64,000 nucleotides of DNA from Aliishimia sp965656085. Lineage in GTDB: Bacteria; Pseudomonadota; Alphaproteobacteria; Rhodobacterales; Rhodobacteraceae. Below the pieces are notes generated by a model. It did not search any database. It was not told the DNA's origin and worked only from the letters and a program-made list of their open reading frames with translations. The position numbers and the translations under genes are program-made. Where the stretch lies: contig CBFHJA010000005.1 in assembly GCA_965656085.1 (NCBI GenBank), forward strand, positions 73,662 through 137,661. The letters are read 5' to 3'. This document shows, piece by piece, positions 60,533 to 64,000 of the stretch (position 1 is its first letter; each line of letters opens with the position of its first letter).

Positions 60533-63058
60533 TCAGTAGAGACCGCCCGAACTCACCGCGCCGAAGGTCGCCTTGTCGCCCACCACCGCCTTGCGGCCCG
60601 TCGACGTCGTCACCTCGCGCGCCGTCTGGCCCGACGGCTCGTGGAACTCCAGATCCGAGCCCATCGCGAAGCCCCCGTCATAGGTGATCCCGAAGATCGG
60701 CGTCTCGCCCTCGCGGAAGCACTCGGAGACAACATTGGCCCCGGACGCGTCGTCGCTCAGCCGTGCGCCGGAGAACCGGTCGATCTTGATGAACGTGCAT
60801 TCCTCGGGAATCTCGAACGCCCCGCCGCCGTATTTCTCGATCGCCGCGCTCATGAAGCGCTGAAAGACCGGCCCGCAATAGCCGCCCCCCGAGGCGCCTC
60901 TGCCAAGGCTGCGGGGCGTGTCATAGCCAATGTAGCACCCGGCCACGATATTCGAGGAAAAGCCCACGAACCACACATCCTTGGCATCGTTGGTGGTGCC
61001 CGTCTTGCCCGCAATCGGGACCGGCAAATTCACGCTGCGCGCCGCCGTGCCGCGTTGCACAACGCCGGTCATCATCGAGGTCAGCTGGTAAGCAGTCACC
61101 GCGTTCATCACCCGCTCGCGGCTCGACACGATGCGCGGCCCGAAGCCCGGCTCCAGCGACGCCACCCGGCAATCGGTGCACACGCGCTGGTCATGGCGAT
61201 AGATCGTGCGCCCGTAGCGGTCCTGCACCCGGTCCACCAGCGTCGGCTCCACCCGCTCGCCGCCATTGGCGAACATCGCATAGGCCGCCACCATGTCGAA
61301 CAGCGTGCTTTCCTGCGAGCCAAGCGCGTTGGCCAGCACCGGTTGCATCTGGTCATAGACCCCGAAGCGTCTGGCATAATCGCCCACAAGGTCGATCCCC
61401 ACCTCCTGCGCGAGGCGGATCGTCATCAGGTTGCGCGACCGTTCGATGCCCGTGCGCAGCGGTGTCGGGCCGTAGAACCTGTTGGACGCATTGCGCGGGC
61501 GCCACATGCCCTGCGGCGTGTTGATCTCGATGGGCGCGTCCACCACGATCGTCGCGGGCGAATAGCCGCTGTCGAGGGCCGCCGCGTAGACGAAGGGTTT
61601 GAACGAGGAGCCCGGCTGGCGCAGGGCCTGCGTGGCGCGGTTGAACACCGAATGCTGGTAGGAGAACCCGCCCTGCATCGCGATCACCCGGCCCGTGTCC
61701 ACGTCCATCGCCATGAAGCCACCCTGCACCTCGGGCACCTGCCGGAGCGACCAGCGGATGAACGCGCCTTCGCCATTCTCGCCTTCGGTCATGCGGCGCA
61801 CATGGACCACGTCGCCGGGCGCAAAATTGTCGAAGAAATCGCCCTGCATCCACGCGATGTCGCGGCGCGGCACGACATGCGGTTCGGCCTCGGTCTCGGT
61901 CACGTCCTCGATGCCGAGGCGCAATTGGTTCTCAGACACCTCGCGCACGACGGCCACATGCCACGGCCCGTCGAGCGTGATATCGCGCGCCACTTTCACG
62001 TCGCTCAGCGCAGCACGCCACGCGGTCTCTTCGCCAAGGCTCTCGGTGGGGATCGTCTTTCCGGTGCCACGCCAGACCTTGCGGCTGCGGTCATACTCTT
62101 CGAGTTGCCGGCGCAAGGAGTTCGCGGCGATGGGTTGCATCTCGTTGTCGATCGTGGCGCGGACCGTCAGGCCGCCGGAGAAAAACTCACCCTCGCCGAA
62201 GTCTTCGGAGAGTTGGCGGCGGATCTCGTCGGTGAAGTAATCGCGCGGCGGCAGGGCTGATTTGAAGCTGTCGAAATCGCCATTCTGCACCGAGCGCAGG
62301 GGCATATTGACCTCCTGCTGGTAGGCAGCCTGCGTCAGGTAGCCGTTCTCGTACATCTCTTTCAGCACGAAATTGCGCCGGGACAGCAGGCGGTCCTTGC
62401 GGCGCACCGGGTGGTAATCGGAGGGCGCTTTCGGGAGCGAGGCAAGGAAGGCCGCCTCGTGGGGGGCCAGCTCGTCGAGGGATTTGTTGAAGTACGTCTG
62501 GGAGGCCGCCGCCACGCCATAGGAATTCTGCCCGAGGAAAATCTCGTTGAGATACAGTTCGAGAATCTTCTCCTTGGGCAAGGTCTCCTCGATCCGGGCC
62601 GCGAGGATGATCTCCTTGATCTTGCGTTCGGCCTGCCGGTCGCCCGACAGAAGGAAGTTCTTCATCACCTGCTGGGTGATCGTCGAGGCCCCGCGAATGT
62701 CCTCGCCCCGCGAGCGCACCGCGTCGATCCCCGCCGCTGCGATGCCGCGCAGGTCATAGCCGTCATGGGTCCAGAAATTCTTGTCCTCGGCGGAGACAAA
62801 CGCCTGCTGGACCAGATCGGGAACCGTTTCGATGGGCGCGAAGAGGCGGCGCTCCTGCGCAAACTCGTCCATCAGCAGGCCCTGCCCGGAGTAAATGCGC
62901 GAGATCGTCGGCGGGGCATATTGCGCAAGGCTCTCATGGCTCGGCAAGTCCCGGCCATACATGTAGAAAATCGCCCCCACCGAGAGCGCCGCCATGGCGA
63001 CGCCCATCGTGATGGTCGTGAAGATGCCTCCGAAGAAGGAGAGAACGAATCTGAACAT
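60533..63058 (-). CDS. mrcA: Penicillin-binding protein 1A
   Basis: A bifunctional peptidoglycan glycosyltransferase/transpeptidase of 841 residues. An N-terminal membrane anchor (about 6-33) is followed by the glycosyltransferase domain with EDKNFWTHDG (91-100) and the transpeptidase with SSFK near 483 (QPGSSFKPFVY) and KTGTTN near 682. An OB-like insert lies between. It builds septal and side-wall murein in the periplasm. The amidase gene is upstream on the same strand (148-bp gap) and prfB downstream. Confidence 0.95.
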   Translation of the reverse strand: MFRFVLSFFGGIFTTITMGVAMAALSVGAIFYMYGRDLPSHESLAQYAPPTISRIYSGQGLLMDEFAQERRLFAPIETVPDLVQQAFVSAEDKNFWTHDGYDLRGIAAAGIDAVRSRGEDIRGASTITQQVMKNFLLSGDRQAERKIKEIILAARIEETLPKEKILELYLNEIFLGQNSYGVAAASQTYFNKSLDELAPHEAAFLASLPKAPSDYHPVRRKDRLLSRRNFVLKEMYENGYLTQAAYQQEVNMPLRSVQNGDFDSFKSALPPRDYFTDEIRRQLSEDFGEGEFFSGGLTVRATIDNEMQPIAANSLRRQLEEYDRSRKVWRGTGKTIPTESLGEETAWRAALSDVKVARDITLDGPWHVAVVREVSENQLRLGIEDVTETEAEPHVVPRRDIAWMQGDFFDNFAPGDVVHVRRMTEGENGEGAFIRWSLRQVPEVQGGFMAMDVDTGRVIAMQGGFSYQHSVFNRATQALRQPGSSFKPFVYAAALDSGYSPATIVVDAPIEINTPQGMWRPRNASNRFYGPTPLRTGIERSRNLMTIRLAQEVGIDLVGDYARRFGVYDQMQPVLANALGSQESTLFDMVAAYAMFANGGERVEPTLVDRVQDRYGRTIYRHDQRVCTDCRVASLEPGFGPRIVSSRERVMNAVTAYQLTSMMTGVVQRGTAARSVNLPVPIAGKTGTTNDAKDVWFVGFSSNIVAGCYIGYDTPRSLGRGASGGGYCGPVFQRFMSAAIEKYGGGAFEIPEECTFIKIDRFSGARLSDDASGANVVSECFREGETPIFGITYDGGFAMGSDLEFHEPSGQTAREVTTSTGRKAVVGDKATFGAVSSGGLY

Positions 63059-63206
63059 GGTGTGCCCTATCTGGCGCGCGGACTGCTCGGCCTTACTGCA
63101 CTATATAGAAGCGCTCCGGACCCGTCAAAACCGGGCTGCGGGGATTTGCCGGTGATTTTCCGGTGAAAAGACGCAAGGTCGCAGGGGGCGGCAGAGGTCC
63201 TCGGGG

Positions 63207-64000
63207 CTATTGGCGCACCAGCGCGGCGCGGGCCGCGTCGGCGTCGCGCCAGTCGAGGATCGCCCCGGCGATGGCCTCCGCGAGCAGCGCGCGCCAGACC
63301 GGGTCGGCAAGATTCTTGGCATCGCGGGCGCTCGACAAAAAGCCGATCTCGACCAGCACCGAGGGGATATCTGCCGATTTCAGCACCGAGAACCCCGCAG
63401 AGCGCCACGGCTTGCGGTTCATCGGCCCGCCCGCCGCCGCCATGCCGTCAATCACCGATTGCGCCAGCGCGCGCGACCGCGGCTCGGTCTCGCGGCGCGC
63501 CAGATCGAGCAGCACCGAGGCCACCTCGTCATCGGTGCCCGTCAGATCCACGCCCGCCAGAATGTCGGAGCGGTTGTGGCGCGCGGCCAGTTGCTCGGAG
63601 GCCACGTCACTGGCGCGGTCCGAGAGCGTGTAGACCGTCGCGCCATGGGCGCCGCCGCCGGGCAGCGCATCGGCGTGGATCGACAGGAACAGCGACGCGC
63701 CCTCCTGATGCGCAATGCCAGTGCGGGCCTGCAAGGACACGAATTCATCGGCCTCGCGGGTCATCACCACCTTCACCCCGTCGCGGCGCAGCAAATCGCG
63801 CAGGCTGCGGGCGAAATCGAGCACGATCTCCTTTTCCACCAGCCCGTCCCGCTCGGCGCCCGGGTCGATCCCGCCATGGCCGGGGTCGAGCACCACGGTG
63901 AATGTCTCGGAGCGGCGGGCCTGGCGGTTGGGCTCGGGGCGCGCGGGCCTGCCCCAGCCCGCGCCCTCGGGACGGCCAGAACGTGCCGCGAAGTCCTCGG
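63207..64000 (-). CDS. amiC: N-acetylmuramoyl-L-alanine amidase, partial
   Basis: The C-terminal Amidase_3 domain of a zinc cell-wall amidase. Zinc ligands and catalytic residues are seen in LDPGHGGIDPGA, the Glu of GLVEKEIVLD, SIHADALPGGG and IPSVLVEIGFLS. The 5' end lies beyond the window, so an AMIN domain and signal peptide cannot be checked; the visible upstream part is a Pro/Arg/Gly linker. It cleaves the stem peptide from glycan at division. PBP1A follows in the same direction. Confidence 0.9.
   Translation of the reverse strand, partial: EDFAARSGRPEGAGWGRPARPEPNRQARRSETFTVVLDPGHGGIDPGAERDGLVEKEIVLDFARSLRDLLRRDGVKVVMTREADEFVSLQARTGIAHQEGASLFLSIHADALPGGGAHGATVYTLSDRASDVASEQLAARHNRSDILAGVDLTGTDDEVASVLLDLARRETEPRSRALAQSVIDGMAAAGGPMNRKPWRSAGFSVLKSADIPSVLVEIGFLSSARDAKNLADPVWRALLAEAIAGAILDWRDADAARAALVRQ

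Overview
The window is GC-rich chromosomal DNA from an alphaproteobacterium, most likely of the Rhodobacteraceae (Roseobacter group). Pointers are the amidase - PBP1A - prfB gene order at the right end, a VPLPA-type C-terminal sorting signal, a DUF1194 protein, Mla-type lipid transport genes beside alr and radA, and a roseobacter-like style of intergenic repeat. This assignment is inferred from gene content; no rRNA is present. About 90 percent of the sequence is coding and nearly all genes look like core metabolism. I see no phage, integrase, transposase, CRISPR array, rRNA or convincing tRNA.

Left part (0-16 kb): ccmE, argC, murI and an acyltransferase on the minus strand; a large fused indolepyruvate ferredoxin oxidoreductase divergent from a LysR regulator; a candidate small RNA or leader with a strong terminator ahead of a large MscS-family channel; two small membrane proteins; purL; and a CoxE/MoxR-type VWA-ATPase pair. 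16.6-23.4 kb: a tightly overlapping operon of glycosyltransferase, sulfotransferase, a pseudo-sulfotransferase/glycosyltransferase fusion, an FkbM methyltransferase, another glycosyltransferase and an unassigned protein. It looks like a machine for building or decorating a surface glycan.

Middle (23.6-43.6 kb): pyrC, pyrE, dnaB with a DnaA box, a 2OG-Fe(II) oxygenase, DUF1194, a VPLPA-CTERM protein, alr-mlaE-mlaF-pqiA-like-radA-cvpA, a Hint-domain protein, purF, an atypical SDR protein lacking its catalytic Tyr, an HNH endonuclease, an esterase/AlkA-like glycosylase pair, an MFS permease and a DUF2189 protein. Right (43.6-64 kb): amidase and DegT aminotransferase, MmgE/PrpD, gph, glmU-glmS, an AlkD remnant, a lipoprotein, moaA-waaA-glycosyltransferase, an M20 hydrolase, an FAD oxidase, prfB, PBP1A and a partial cell-wall amidase. 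Envelope building (murI, alr, glmU/glmS, waaA, PBP1A, amidase, Mla genes, the glycan operon) is a recurring theme.

The least explained signal is between genes. Three copies of a roughly 170-200 bp element carry four GTTAAC sites each, the outer two always 26 bp apart, around tandem GTATGGC repeats (11.5, 37.5 and 58.9 kb). A second family pairs a variable GC hairpin with a conserved AT-rich tail (six copies), and a third is a small GGTGGGCA palindrome (three copies). Some hairpins of the second family change in a compensatory way.
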